This document shows, piece after piece, positions 10,819-22,024 of a stretch of 64,000 bases of DNA. The notes under the pieces are model-generated. The model saw only the letters and a list, made by a program, of their open reading frames with translations, was not told where the DNA came from and did not search any database. How positions within the stretch are numbered: the first letter of the stretch is position 1; the number at the start of each line of letters is the position of its first letter. The stretch is from Cryptomeria japonica (lineage: Eukaryota; Streptophyta; Pinopsida; Cupressales; Cupressaceae): contig NC_081408.1 in the NCBI RefSeq assembly GCF_030272615.1, forward strand, positions 616,896,476 to 616,960,475, written 5' to 3'. Made by a program: the position numbers and the translations under genes.

Positions 10819-11660
10819 AGTTTGAAAGATGAAAATACCTTTATCAGTCAGAGTAATCTACAAACCTAAGAAAATTTTCATTTCCCCAATCACAGACATC
10901 TCAAATTCATTCCTCATATTGTTAGAAAATTCCATGCACAACTTATCCTCACCTCCAAAAATGATGTCATCAATAGAGACCTCAATAATCAGTATATCAT
11001 CATCAACAACTTCATAATATAGATTACTATTAGAATCACCTTTAGTGAAACCAAGTTTTAAAAGATATTTGTCCAACCTTGCATGCCAAGCTCTATGTGC
11101 CTTTTTCAATCCATTAAAGACTTTCTTTAACCTGCAAACCATGTTTTATGATCTGAGAGTGAAAATCCATCAGGTTACTCAATATAAACTTCCTCATCAA
11201 GACCCCCATTTAGAAAAGCACACTTAACATCCATTTGATAAACCTTGTAGTTTTACTGTGTAGCATAGGCAAGAAATAATCTTATAGCTTTAATCCTAGC
11301 TATTGGTCCAAAGGTTTCATCATAATCAATTCCTTCCTTCTGAGAATATCCTTTAAAAACCAATCTAGCTTTATTCCTCACAACTTTTCCAACTTTATTT
11401 AATTTAATCCTAAGAACCCATTTAGTTCCAATAACATTCTTATTTTTAGTCCAGGGAACTAAAGTCCATGTGTTATTCTTTTCTATCTGATGTAATTCTT
11501 CTTCTATAGCTTTCATCCAACATTCATCTTTACATGCTTCAATTACTGATACCAAATCAACTTGAGAGATTAAACATACCTCATCAGCTACCAATCTTCT
11601 TCTTGTCATCACTCCTTTGTTCTTATCCCCAATGATCTGATCTTACGAATGATTCAACCT
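10819..11660 (-). pseudogene. Copia C1 reverse transcriptase
   Basis: 11253-11612 reads the entry of a copia reverse transcriptase (E-A-C-K-D-E, then N-T-W-T-L-V-P, then [22 protein letters not shown], then T-F-G-P-I-A-R). 10858-11142 reads F-N-G-L-K-K-A-H-R-A-W and the catalytic-loop position as S-I-D-D-I-I-F-G-G in place of the usual Y-V-D-D. The two pieces lie in different frames with a stop-rich joint at 11143-11252. Confidence 0.88.
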
Positions 11661-12560
11661 TACATACCTAGGAGTATTCTGATTCTCTGTTCCTCTTACC
11701 TAATCTTCAATTACTATTGAATTTTTTGATACTGCCGGAGTAACTAGTGCATCATTTTGATCCAGTAAAGGTGTTACCGGTTCAGTTATGATCATTTCCA
11801 CTGCTGGTTTTTTCTCATAAGTTCTTATTTGACTTCTATTCTGCTCATCCACCTTGACATTAGTGCTCTCCATAATTCTATGCAATCTTTTGTTATAACA
11901 TCTATATGCTTTTCTTTCATTAGAATAACCAATAAATATTCCTTCATCACATCTAGGATCAAACTTGCCAATGAAATCATCTCTTGATATAACATTTGCT
12001 ACCAAAGATTTTGAAGTACTTAACTATAGGTGTATTGTCAAACCATAACTCATAAGGTGTCTTATCAGTTTCTCCTTTGATATGAACTCTGTTGAATGTA
12101 TAAATTGTTGTGCTCACTGGTTCTCTCCAGTATATATGAGGTAGATTAGCTTCCATCATCATGGTTCTAGCAACATCCAAGATAGTTCTATTCTTTATTT
12201 CCACAACTCCATTATGTTGAGGTGTCCGAGGAGCAGAAAATTGTCTCCTTATGCCATGCTTCTCATAAAAGTTATTAAACTCACTGGATGTGAATTCTCC
12301 ACTATGATCTGACCTAAAGCACTTAATCTTTAATCCTGACTCAGTTTCAACCTTAGCTTTAAAGATTTTAAACTTTTCAAAAGCCTCAGATTTCTCCCTT
12401 AGAAAAGTAACCCACATCATTCTAGAATAATCATCAATGATTAGCATAAAATATCTATCACCTTGAAAACTTTTGATTCTAGCAGGACCACACAAATCAG
12501 TATGAATAAGATCAAGAACATCATTAGATTTTTCTTTTATACATTAAAAAGAGATTCTGA
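11661..12560 (-). pseudogene. Copia C1 integrase
   Basis: 11977-12495 encodes the catalytic core: I-D-D-Y-S-R-M-M-W first Asp region, F-R-S-D-H-S-G-E-F second Asp region, and H-N-G-V-V-E-I-K-N-R around the Glu. 11700-12005 continues with the Y-I-S-C-type tail (F-D-P-R-C-D-E-G-I-F-I-G-Y-S). The two ORFs overlap in different frames, so one frameshift is needed. The downstream linker (11613-11699) has stops. Confidence 0.88.
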
Positions 12561-13741
12561 CCTATTTTCCCATTTGACATTCTTTACTTACAGGATTATA
12601 AGGCTTCACAAACTTAGGTATATCTCTAACTGCCTTAGTTGAACTAAAATGAAATCAAAATTCACATGACATAGCCTTTTATGCCAAAGAAAACTCTCAA
12701 CAATTTTTGCAATCAAACATGCCTTCTCACCGGAATTAAAATGAAATATATTACCTTTTGTTCGAGTACCAGTAGAAATATCCAATCCAGATCTATTAAT
12801 GATCTTGCATTTTCCATCCTTGAATTATAATTGAAATCCCTTATCCACCAACTACCCTACACTCAAAAGATTATGTCTTAAACCTTCAACATAATAAACA
12901 TTATTAGTATTGTGCTTACCATCTAATGATATAGTTCCTCTTCCTTTGATCATGCATTCTTTGTCATCTCCAAATTTAACTAGACCGCCATCAAATTCTT
13001 AGAAAGATAAAAACTTCCTTTTATCTCCAGTCATATGATGTGAACATCCACTATCAATTACCCATTCATCCTTATCTTCAATTTCAGCAGCAAGGGCCTT
13101 TTCTTCAGGTAGATTCCCTTCTAGTACCAAATCATCTTCCTTGATAGCCAGGAATACCCATTCCTTTCCATTGTCAGAACCAATAGCAGAGTCTTCTACC
13201 GGTTCATCAGCAAGGTAACATGATTTATCTTTGTTTCTCCTATACTTATGCTTGTTCTGATATTCATGGTTAGGCTTAAAATATCTTCTAGCTCTTTCTT
13301 CAAATCTTGAATTCCTTTCAGGACATCTAGATGCAAAATGACCTATCTTATTACATGAAAAACATTTAAAGGGTGATTTTCCTTCATGCTTACTTCCTAT
13401 CGATCCTTTAGGTACTCTTCTAGAAAATAGAGCTTCAAGTTGCTCAAATTTTTCATCTTCCCTCTTCATATCTTCCAATTACTTTGCATACAAACATTTC
13501 CAATCTTGCTTGTCAGTTGATGATGTAAATTCATGTAAAGAAGGTTTAGACTTCATAGCTCTAGAAGGTCCAAATTCTTCAAGCTCAAAAGTAGACAATT
13601 TCCCAACCAAGGTATCCCTATTCATAGAAGTATTTATCATTGTTCTCAATTAATTAATTACAGTAGCCTTCATCTTATAAGCTGGTGGTAAAGCTCTCAA
13701 AACTTTAGAAACTATTTCATCTTCACTCAGAGATCCACCAC
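12561..13741 (-). pseudogene. Copia C1 gag C-terminal part, protease and preintegrase region
   Basis: 12999-13478 encodes a zinc knuckle (C-F-S-C-N-K-I-G-H-F-A-S-R-C) and the protease motif W-V-I-D-S-G-C-S-H-H-M-T-G-D, with an intact D-S-G. 12561-12998 holds the preintegrase region (S-V-G-Q-L, then W-H-K-R-type) in broken frames. 13650-13741 is the gag segment L-S-E-D-E-I-V-S-K-V-L-R-A-L-P, which stops at the LINE insertion and resumes at 29485. Confidence 0.86.
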
Positions 13742-13760
13742 AACATTGAATTCTCATGAC
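13742..13760. repeat. 19-bp LINE target-site duplication, left copy
   Basis: AACATTGAATTCTCATGAC is repeated exactly at 29466-29484. It lies in the C1 gag gene, whose frame rejoins across it. Confidence 0.95.
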
Positions 13761-13770
13761 CCCCGAGGAA

Positions 13771-15485
13771 ATGGAGGGAACAACGTTTGCAGTGGGAAAT
13801 TTGAAATCGAGAAATGGAGGGAACAATAATGCTGGATCCTCTGGTTCTAAATCCACTGCAGCTCAAGGACAAGTATCTGATGATGAGGATGGAAGGAAGG
13901 ATGGGGACCCACGAATATGAGACCCTCCTCCTGATCCTGAAAAACTTAAAAGATTATCAAGATTCAAGCCCCGAGGCGGTGAAGTCTGACTCAGAAAATA
14001 TCAAGGAGGGGTGAATACCTAAACTCTGGAATAGGCTCTTTGCAAGACAAGCATCTGGTAAAACAACTGGTAAATCATCTTTCCCCTTTGTGAAGGATAT
14101 ATCAGATAATATAATAGGTTAAATTGCAATTGAGATTCCTGATATAGTTATTGATCATAGAATCTCTTTAATGTCTTTTTCTTTGGTGGGGAAATTTGTT
14201 GGACCTCGACCTAATATTGAGGATGTTAGGTCCGTTGTTAAGAGAAAATGGAGAATGAAAGGACAGGTTGATGTCTCTGCCTTGCCTAGAGGCTTTTTTG
14301 TTTTTTCTTTCTCATGCGGGGAAGATATGGAAGTTGCTTTAAGTGGTGGCCCCTAGATGTTTGGCAAATCCTCTCTTTCTGTTAGAAAATGGTCTCCTAA
14401 CATCGAACTCAATGATTCTTTCTTTGAATCTGCTCCGGTGTGGGTTAGGTTGCCTGGGCTGCCATTGGAATACTAGGTGGAGGATGTTTTCTCAGGAATC
14501 GCTAACTCCTTTGGGGAGCTTGTTGTGATAGACCCAATGACAACAATTCGCAAGAGATTTTTGGTATGCATGCATCTGTGTCAATATATCACAGAATATG
14601 TACCTCCCAAGCACTATTGACATAAACTCCAAACTTGGGTTATGAGAACAATCAATAGAATTTGAATCTCTCCCATTTGTTTGCTTCTCTTGCAAAAAAG
14701 CAGGTCACTGGGCTAAGGCTTGCCCCAACAACCCTAAAAAACCTGTGATGAAAGAAAAAAATATTCCCAAACCGGTATGGAAAGAAAAAAATAATAACAA
14801 AGACTGCAACAAGTTAGAAGAAAAAAGTGGAAATTTGGTGAATATACCAGAACACCTGGAAGCAGATAGCACTGACCCTCCTAAGAACCCCCCTTTGAAG
14901 GGGAATAAAAAGAATGAAATTAGGGAGTTTGAGATTAAAACAAGGAATACCTTTGAGGCTCTACAATCACAGGCGAAGGAGAATGAAATCAGTGAAGAGA
15001 CACTTGAAGATGGTGAGATTGAGAATATCACTGATTCTCATCCTGAGGCTTTTCATGAACCTATATCAAAAAAAGATGAACACTGTTTAGAGGAGGAGTT
15101 TCAAGAACATGAAATAAAACTGGTAAGGAGTAACAAGTTTGGGTCACTGCAAGCAAACTTAAATGCCTTATTCTAGAATATAGAAGTCAATATGACTACC
15201 TCATCCCATAAAAGAGAAGACCTATGGAGCAACATGCAAGATGAGACTAGAGCCGAACAACAAGAAGAAAACACAACAGGAAATGGAAAGAAAATTAAAA
15301 CCAAGAAGGTAGGAGGCCTTGATGGAGTAAAAACTAGAACTAGATCCAAGGCTGATTTTGGGGCTTCAAGATCCCCACCGGGATGCAAAACTATGAAATA
15401 GCATAGGGACCAGGAGATTAAGCAAAACATAGCTGATGGAAGGCAACAAACTATCAAGGAATCCTTCCCTCAGGCTTCCAAATGA
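13771..15485 (+). pseudogene. LINE ORF1: DUF4283-type RNA-binding protein with zinc knuckle
   Basis: In plant L1 elements ORF1 binds element RNA. The N-terminus starts at ATG 13771 and is Gly/Asn/Ser-rich. After a frame change near 13980-14040 the DUF4283 domain follows (about 14150-14480), with F-S-L-V-G-K-F, then F-F-V-F-S-F, and V-W-V-R-L-P-G-L-P-L-E-Y. A second frame change near 14560 leads to a zinc knuckle C-F-S-C-X4-H-X4-C at 14682-14723. The tail is a charged Lys/Glu-rich region. It ends at TGA 15483-15485, overlapping the ORF2 start as ATGA. Several in-frame TAG/TGA codons are present. Confidence 0.86.
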
Positions 15486-16200
15486 AGGTAATATCTTCGA
15501 ACATCAGAGGCCTAAATGGTCTCAATAAATAGGATATATTAAGGAACCTCATTTGAGATCAAAATCCGGATATTATCCTGGTTCAGGAAACCAAAATGAG
15601 TAAATAGAAAGTGGAGAAATTAAAGTTTTTCAAAAATGGAGGGGCTTGTGGCAGTAGCTCGAATGGAACCTCTGGAGGGGTTGCTATATTCTGGAATAAA
15701 AGCACAACCTCTGGAGATATGATTGATGTTGATGGCAATATTTTATCCCTAAAATCTAAAAGCATCTTTGATGGTAAGGAATTTGTTATCACTAATATAT
15801 ATGCCCCTAACTCCAAATCCACTAGAAGCAAATTTTGGAATAAAATTCAGCATAAAAGAAATTCCTTCCCTCTAAACAACTAGGTTGTGATGGGAGATTT
15901 CAATACTCCTCTGCATGACATTGAAAAATTTGGAGGTAGTCAAGCTCAACCAGACAATAGATCTGACTTGATGGACTTTATTAATGACAATGCTCTCATT
16001 GATATGGATCTCAACGGGACTTCCTACACTTGGTCTAATTGAAGGGATGGTGAAGATCTCATCTAGGTAAGACTTGATAGATCCCTTCTTTTTAATGATT
16101 GGATTCTTTCTAATAGATGCTCCCTTTCTGTTATTAATAGAATTGGGTCAGACCATTATCCCATCTCTTTTGTTGCTAAGAATTTTAAGAATAATCAGAG
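15482..16200 (+). pseudogene. LINE ORF2, endonuclease domain (first half)
   Basis: It starts at ATG 15482, overlapping the ORF1 stop. The domain is an APE-type endonuclease: S-S-N-I-R-G-L-N, then V-Q-E-T-K with the catalytic Glu, T-N-I-Y-A-P, G-D-F-N-T-P, then T-W-S-N, and S-D-H-Y-P-I with the catalytic Asp-His near the end. Six in-frame stops (15530, 15554, 15605, 15881, 16040, 16064) are TAG or TGA. G2 is inserted right after the domain. Reading continues in the same frame at 23984. Confidence 0.92.
16196..16200. repeat. Target-site duplication of G2 (CAGAG), left copy
   Basis: CAGAG is repeated at 23984-23988 just after the right LTR. The LINE ORF2 frame is kept across the join. Confidence 0.95.
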
Positions 16201-16370
16201 TGTAGCGTCCTAAAATTGCGACACTTGCAATTTCGACTGCATTTTGGTCTTCACGATGGCGACACAACACGCAACCTGAATGGAGACCCCAAAACTTGCT
16301 CACGACACCAAAAACTACATTTTTCAAGCACCTTGGCCTGAACCTCCTTGCACCCCGCTGTCCCGGAGGT

Positions 16371-16468
16371 GGGACCAGAGCGCCCAGCGCCCTGGTCCCT
16401 CAGGACCAGGGCGCCCAGCGCCCTGGTCCTCCAGGACCATGGTGCCCAGTGCCCTGGTCCCTGGGTCC
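16371..16468. repeat. GC-rich 31-bp minisatellite in the G2 LTR (three units)
   Basis: Three units built around GACCAGGGCGCCCAGCGCC and CCTGGTCC lie at about 16371-16402, 16403-16433 and 16434-16468. The 3' LTR (22922-22988) has two. Each unit can fold on itself because GGACCAGGGCGC is nearly complementary to GCGCCCTGGTCC. Confidence 0.88.
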
Positions 16469-16583
16469 TATTTTGGGCTCGGTCTCCTAAGTGATATCGG
16501 GTCTTTTTGATTGCAATTTGGAAATATACTTCCCTGGTCGGCCTAAGGTCGGGAAAATCAGTCTATCAGCCCTAAATGACAAG

Positions 16584-16590
16584 TATATAA
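16584..16590 (+). promoter_or_regulatory. TATA box of the G2 5' LTR
   Basis: TATATAA in the context AAGTATATAAACTAC. It is repeated in the 3' LTR at 23105-23111. It lies about 385 bp into the LTR, a usual U3/R position. Confidence 0.7.
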
Positions 16591-17465
16591 ACTACATTTT
16601 TCTCTCTCATTTGGCATGAGGAGGATATGTGTACAAAGCATGGAAACTATACTCAAGCATTCAAGCAATCAATCATTTCAAGTCTCCATTCAAGGCTAAG
16701 TGTTGCATTCAAGACAAGGATTCAACCATTGAAGAGGAGATCACTTATTACATGCTACATACAACATACTACATACTACAACATACAACATCTAAACCTT
16801 CGCACATAAGGATACCAACATCCTTAGAACAAGGTATTAGTACTTGTTTACATTACAGTCATTTACATTTACAGCTCTTGCTCATTTCTTGGTTAATTCC
16901 AAAACCGGGGTTTGACCTAAAGGCAAACCCCTAATCCCTAACCCCCCAATCGTCTTCGCTTTTCTGTGTGTAGGTTGCAGGTACGCGACTGAGATTGAAG
17001 ATCTGGAATCCTTGTGCAGAGACGAACCGATCCCCCTTCGTTTGACGGATTTTTCGGAGGACCGTGGCGCCGGGCGCCATCGTCCCGACAACTTTTGCTC
17101 AAATTTGCAGGACAGCGTCGTATCGACATTTTACTGCTAATTCCAGGTCCGCAGCTTCATCCTATAACCTAAACTCAGTTTATAAGCGAATCTTTATGAC
17201 TTTCTATGCATGCTTAGCTTAATTCTTCTATGCACATTCTTTACAAAAGAGGGTAGCCTTGCTTTCCTAACCCTTGAAATTCATTTAGCATCCAATCTTA
17301 CATTGTGTGGGATTGAATCTTATGAGTTTCAACCCCTCTTTTGAATGTAAAGTCTTCCCCTTAAGTGAAAACCCATCGAATCCTAGCGAACCTCCCTTCT
17401 CTCTCCTCAGAGTCGGAAGAGGGGAGAACAACTAGGGTTCGACCGCGATTTTCCGCTTTACATTT

Positions 17466-17483
17466 TGGTGAACCCGACGTGAA
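17466..17483 (+). promoter_or_regulatory. Primer binding site of G2
   Basis: TGGTGAACCCGACGTGAA begins three bases after the LTR terminal CA. It starts with the TGG expected to pair with a tRNA CCA end. The matching tRNA was not identified. G1 has the same site with one transition (34086-34098). Confidence 0.75.
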
Positions 17484-18568
17484 CATCCTTTCTGATTTTT
17501 CATGCTTAGATCTGAAAAGTTGATTACATTTCCATGTTTGATCTTTTGCAAAATTTTAGAGGTGATTGCATAAAAACCCTAAATTTTCTTTTTGAACATT
17601 GAACTTGCAAAATGTTTAATTGTTAATGCTTGTTTCAGATCTGCTTGTTAATTTTTGAAACCCTCTTGATTCAACCTTTGTCCGATAATTTCACTGATCA
17701 AAACATCTCCAAATCAGCTGTAACTTTGGATTCCACAATAAAATCACATTATCCTTCATCCCTGAAAATTTGGAAAAAAGTTGCGAGGACCGTGTTGCAC
17801 TCCGAGCGCCATCGTCCCCGACATTTTTTCCAAAATTTTGGGAGCGAGATCTTACTGTATTTTCCTGCTAAAATCCAGTATTTTGGCTGATTTTATCAAT
17901 TATAACACCTTCAAAATTACAGTCAAAGTTGGTCTTGCGATTGCTTGGTCTAAGGCTCCTAATCATTCAAAAAGTGTCGAAATTAAAATTTTGTGTCAAA
18001 ATTGTGTTTTTATTATCATAAATCTGAAAAGTGTGTCTACATTCATTCGAAATTTCAGTGCTTTATTCAAATTCTTGCAATTTATGACTTTTGAAATTAA
18101 GTGCTTAATTACAACAACTTTGATTTCCGCTTTCAAAATCGAATTTTGCGTGAAATTGAGTCAATTTTTAATTTTCAAAATTTGCATTGCTTTTGACATT
18201 CCCTCTAAAATCATAAAATTCAAAATTTCAGTTTCCCTCTCTTTTTCAAAAATTCAAATTTTGCATTTTTCGACAATCTTGATAGGGTTCAATTTTGAAT
18301 TTGCAACTTTAATTTGGCCTATCTAGAGATCGTAAAATCCCTCAATTTTTTCAGATTAGCTCTAAAATCATCATACCTTTCATCCTTGCAAATTTTGAAA
18401 AAAGTTGCAAGGACCATGTTGCACTCCGAGCGCCACGGTCCCGGACATTTTTTCCGAAATTTCGGGAGACTGTTGTGATTGTATTTAACAGCTTAAATCT
18501 GGAAGATTGGCTGGTTTTACTGAAAATTGCTACCTCTAAGATCAAAACCTTTTCTCTCTCTCTAGTGC
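17484..18568 (+). other. Leader of G2 between primer site and gag
   Basis: This AT-rich 1.1-kb leader holds ORFs of up to 181 codons (17781-18326) that are low-complexity Phe/Ile/Lys runs without family features. A segment around 17790-17830 (GCACTCCGAGCGCCATCGTCC) is repeated at 18419-18442 and resembles the LTR segment at 17052-17092, so part of the leader is internally duplicated. Confidence 0.7.
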
Positions 18569-21500
18569 ATGAGTTTTACAACAATAAGCCCTACTTACAC
18601 TATTCCCGTTAGACGAAGCCGTAGAATTAAGTCCTTCCGAGGTTTAACTACCGAGGAGATGGAACCTAATTTGAGTAGCCTTTTTAACGAAGATATGGGT
18701 AATTCCTCTAATCCTCCTAATGATGAAGAAGCTCCCCATGAGGTTTCCGTTGAACAACTTTCCAAATTGGATAACCAATTTGACGATTTTCACCAATGGA
18801 TGTCTCATGAGTATCCCGATAGTCAAACTCTTCCTCTAATTGAGGGTCTAAAACGCATGCTTCAAAGTGATAAGAATGGAATTGATGTTTTGCGTGGTAT
18901 TGCACACATTGTGGATTCGAATGTGATGCCTATGAAGAGTTGTGCTGAATCTTTAGGTTATACACAACCTCCTACACAAGTCAATCATTCTATTCCTTTG
19001 ACTACTCCTATTGCTAGTATACCTACCTTTACATCAAACATCATGGCTACTTCTATACAAGACATTCCTCCTGTGATCACTGGTCATGGGGGCAATCCTC
19101 CCTCTTCTTCAATTAACCCTATTCCTTCATTCAATCCGACTCCTTCATACATTCCTCCAATGAATGTTCCTATTACATCTTCACAAATGAACATGACGCA
19201 AGGGGGCAATTCATTTAACCATTCCATTCCTCCTTGTAGTGTTCCTCCTATCCAATCATCCCCTATGGTTGACTATCATAGGGTCCCACCACCTTACTCT
19301 CTACCTTCTTTCAATAACATCACACCTCCATCTCAATCTAACACACCTAATATGAATTCTTCGACTGAAGCGACCATTAACAATCTTGCACAAACTGTCT
19401 CTTCTTTACAGCAACAAATTGCCTCTATGAATCAATCTAAGTTTAGTGTGCCCACATTTGACGTTGCGAGCCCACTTTCTCTTGATATTGTTCGAGCTAT
19501 CCCTCCTAAACATGTTGAAATCCCGCATTTGGAGCTTTATAATGGTAAAGGAGATCCTCTAACACATGTTAAGACTTTTCAAACAATTTGTACTGATTTT
19601 GCTTATGACTCAAGGTTGCTTGCAAAACTGTTCACTAGAACATTAAGAGACAAAGCCCTACAATGGTATTGCTCGTTGCCTTCTTATTCTATTAATTCTT
19701 TCGAACAACTTGCAAATGCTTTCATTCAACAATTTCAAAACAATTTAAGTCCTAAAGTTACTTTGATTGATTTAATGCATTGTAAACAAGGTGTTAAAGA
19801 AAAAGTGACTGATTTTATTGGTAGATATAAGCATTTGTATGCTCAAATTTCTTTTCTAGTGCCTGATAATGATATTCAAAGAATCTTTATTTCTAATTTG
19901 CAAAAAGATATTCGAGACAAACTTCTATTTTCTGAGTTTACTTCTTTCCAACAGTTGTGTGCCACTCTTCACAATTATCAACTGACTGTGAGTCAAATGG
20001 AACAATCACATCCTATGGCTCCGAGTGATAAGGGTGATAGCAGTCAACAACCATTTGGGAAGATTAAACCGAACAGAGATTCCATCAAATTCAATGAAAA
20101 CATCATCAGCAACAATGTGAATGCAGCATCAGGTGTGCCTCCTATTTCTAAATTTTTCAGGAAAGAAAGAAAGTATACTCCTTTGAATGAATCATTGCAT
20201 GATATTATGAATAAGTTATTGGGACAAAATGTGCTTACTCTTCCTCCTGTACCACAAATTGATCCTGCAAAGATTACTTCACCTTATTTTGATCACAAAG
20301 CTTTTTGTCATTTTCATCGTCAGCCTGGTCATGACACTGAAAAATGTTTTTCTTTAAAAGGTAAAATTCAGGATTTGATTGATAATAATACTATTTCTGT
20401 TTCTGGAGTGAATGATAAAGGCAACACATCTGTAGCTCCTCCTAACCAAAATCTTCAGATTTTCACTGATCCATTGCCTTCTCATACCTCTCATACCTCT
20501 AATGTGATTGAAGCTAATGATTCCTCTCTTTCATCTGATGGTCTTGTGTCTATGACTCCGAATGTGATTAACTTTGTAGAGCAGCAAGAAATCCCTAAAG
20601 AACCTTCCATCACATTTGATTCTAGTGAAACCATTAGAGCACCTGATGGTCCTTTATACATAGTTGCAAAAGTCAAAAATACACCTTGCCGTGGAGTGCT
20701 TATTGATCCTTCGTGCATGATTAATGTTATTACTGAAGAATTTCTTTTTACTTTGCAATTGAATCAAGTGATCTATGACAAAATAGATGTGATTGTGAAA
20801 CTATTTGATGCATTTTCTTCTCCTGCAATTGGTTCTATTACATTGCCTATTGAGGTCCATAATAAATCTCTTGATGTGAACTTTGCTATTATTCCTTCTT
20901 CCGAACAATTTCGTGTGAAGCTTGGCTATCCTTGGCTATCTTCCATGAAGGCTATTGCTTCTCCTATACATAAGTGTTTGAAATTTCCCCATAATGGTGA
21001 AGTTGTTACTGTCAATCATAGTCTCTTTAAACCAGCTGAAAGAACCTCTAGTGTTCCTATTGATTACTTTTGGCCTAAACAATTCCAATCTCTTCCCCCG
21101 CAAAGTGATCATCTTTTCAAATCTTATCAAAAGTGGAAAACAGATATGATCCTATCTTTAAGTGAACCTAGAACACCTAAACTTGACATTCCTATCATTC
21201 TTGAGAAGGAAATTCTTCCTTTGAAAGATAAAACTAATGTCTTTCCTCAAGAAGATTCCCAACCCGTCCCCATGGATGTGACTATGTCTATGCCTGATAA
21301 ATCTTCTAAGAGTAGACCTATACCTCCTCGTCATGATGGACTTGGTCTTCTCCCTAAACGAAAAATTCCTCCTTTATATGGAGCAGTTCCTCCTCCTGCC
21401 TTTTATAGAGACAAGAGACCTTCTTCTTCTCCTATTATCCAGCCTAAGAGACCACAACCTAAACACCCAAGTGCTAAGGATGAGAACATTCCTCCTCCTC

Positions 21501-22024
21501 TATCTTCTACACTTCCTACTAAGACTAGACGTAATCGCTCTGCACGCGAACGCCGACGAAAACATCGTCTTAGGGCTCAAGCAACCGCTTCTCAAAATTT
21601 ACAATCTCCAAAAACACCTTCAACAAGCATTATTACATTTTCTCCTCAGCCGGATATTGAGCCTAAATCTCCTAAACATAAGATGCATGATGGTTTTGAT
21701 CCTGTGCGAGTTAAAGATCCTATTTTTATAAATCTTGATGATGATATAGATGAAAATGTTATTCATGATGAAAATGTTACTCCTCTTGCTTCTGATAGTG
21801 AATATGAACTTGTTGATGTTGATAACCATTTATCTAATGAATTTTCTAAAGCACTTATCCTAGTTCCTAGACAAGAACAATGTGGCTCGGAACATGAACA
21901 TAGCCCTTGTTTGGATCTTGTGATAGCTCCATCTGCTGTGTTGGATGTTCCTCCTCTAGCGTGTTCCCTGCCTTCCCGAAACATTGATCAGCAAGATCGG
22001 GGGGTAGATGACGTGCTAGACTAG
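18569..22024 (+). CDS. G2 gag-type protein with zinc-binding motif and altered protease-like region
   Basis: The 1,151-residue intact ORF starts M-S-F-T-T-I-S-P-T-Y, the same start as the broken G1 copy. Residues 1-320 are Pro/Ser/Thr-rich. About 325-475 form a Retrotrans_gag domain (L-Y-N-G-K-G-D-P, A-L-Q-W-Y-C-S-L-P, F-I-Q-Q-F, M-H-C-K-Q-G). A zinc-binding motif C580-X2-H583-X4-H588-X4-C593 follows. A protease-like fold sits at about 690-800, but the D-T/S-G site reads D713-P-S-C, so activity is doubtful. Basic stretch at about 985-1010 (R-R-N-R-S-A-R-E-R-R-R-K) could bind nucleic acid, and the C-terminal tail is acidic. Presumably it builds particles, with pol supplied by another element. 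Confidence 0.92.
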   Translation: MSFTTISPTYTIPVRRSRRIKSFRGLTTEEMEPNLSSLFNEDMGNSSNPPNDEEAPHEVSVEQLSKLDNQFDDFHQWMSHEYPDSQTLPLIEGLKRMLQSDKNGIDVLRGIAHIVDSNVMPMKSCAESLGYTQPPTQVNHSIPLTTPIASIPTFTSNIMATSIQDIPPVITGHGGNPPSSSINPIPSFNPTPSYIPPMNVPITSSQMNMTQGGNSFNHSIPPCSVPPIQSSPMVDYHRVPPPYSLPSFNNITPPSQSNTPNMNSSTEATINNLAQTVSSLQQQIASMNQSKFSVPTFDVASPLSLDIVRAIPPKHVEIPHLELYNGKGDPLTHVKTFQTICTDFAYDSRLLAKLFTRTLRDKALQWYCSLPSYSINSFEQLANAFIQQFQNNLSPKVTLIDLMHCKQGVKEKVTDFIGRYKHLYAQISFLVPDNDIQRIFISNLQKDIRDKLLFSEFTSFQQLCATLHNYQLTVSQMEQSHPMAPSDKGDSSQQPFGKIKPNRDSIKFNENIISNNVNAASGVPPISKFFRKERKYTPLNESLHDIMNKLLGQNVLTLPPVPQIDPAKITSPYFDHKAFCHFHRQPGHDTEKCFSLKGKIQDLIDNNTISVSGVNDKGNTSVAPPNQNLQIFTDPLPSHTSHTSNVIEANDSSLSSDGLVSMTPNVINFVEQQEIPKEPSITFDSSETIRAPDGPLYIVAKVKNTPCRGVLIDPSCMINVITEEFLFTLQLNQVIYDKIDVIVKLFDAFSSPAIGSITLPIEVHNKSLDVNFAIIPSSEQFRVKLGYPWLSSMKAIASPIHKCLKFPHNGEVVTVNHSLFKPAERTSSVPIDYFWPKQFQSLPPQSDHLFKSYQKWKTDMILSLSEPRTPKLDIPIILEKEILPLKDKTNVFPQEDSQPVPMDVTMSMPDKSSKSRPIPPRHDGLGLLPKRKIPPLYGAVPPPAFYRDKRPSSSPIIQPKRPQPKHPSAKDENIPPPLSSTLPTKTRRNRSARERRRKHRLRAQATASQNLQSPKTPSTSIITFSPQPDIEPKSPKHKMHDGFDPVRVKDPIFINLDDDIDENVIHDENVTPLASDSEYELVDVDNHLSNEFSKALILVPRQEQCGSEHEHSPCLDLVIAPSAVLDVPPLACSLPSRNIDQQDRGVDDVLD

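Larger units (their letters stand above)
16201..17462 (+). repeat. 5' LTR of G2
   Basis: The 1,262-bp LTR starts TGTAGCGTCC and ends CGCTTTACA. A TATATAA box is at 16584-16590. A three-unit GC-rich minisatellite lies at 16371-16468. Short ORFs within (16280-16510, 16627-16934) repeat in the 3' LTR and are not genes. Confidence 0.95.

Noticed and set aside
17781-18326. 181-codon plus-strand ORF before the G2 gag gene
   Set aside because: Low-complexity Phe/Ile/Lys/Ser sequence in an AT-rich leader, with no match in G1.
20491-21984. Several minus-strand ORFs of 60-75 codons
   Set aside because: Antisense shadows of the intact G2 ORF.
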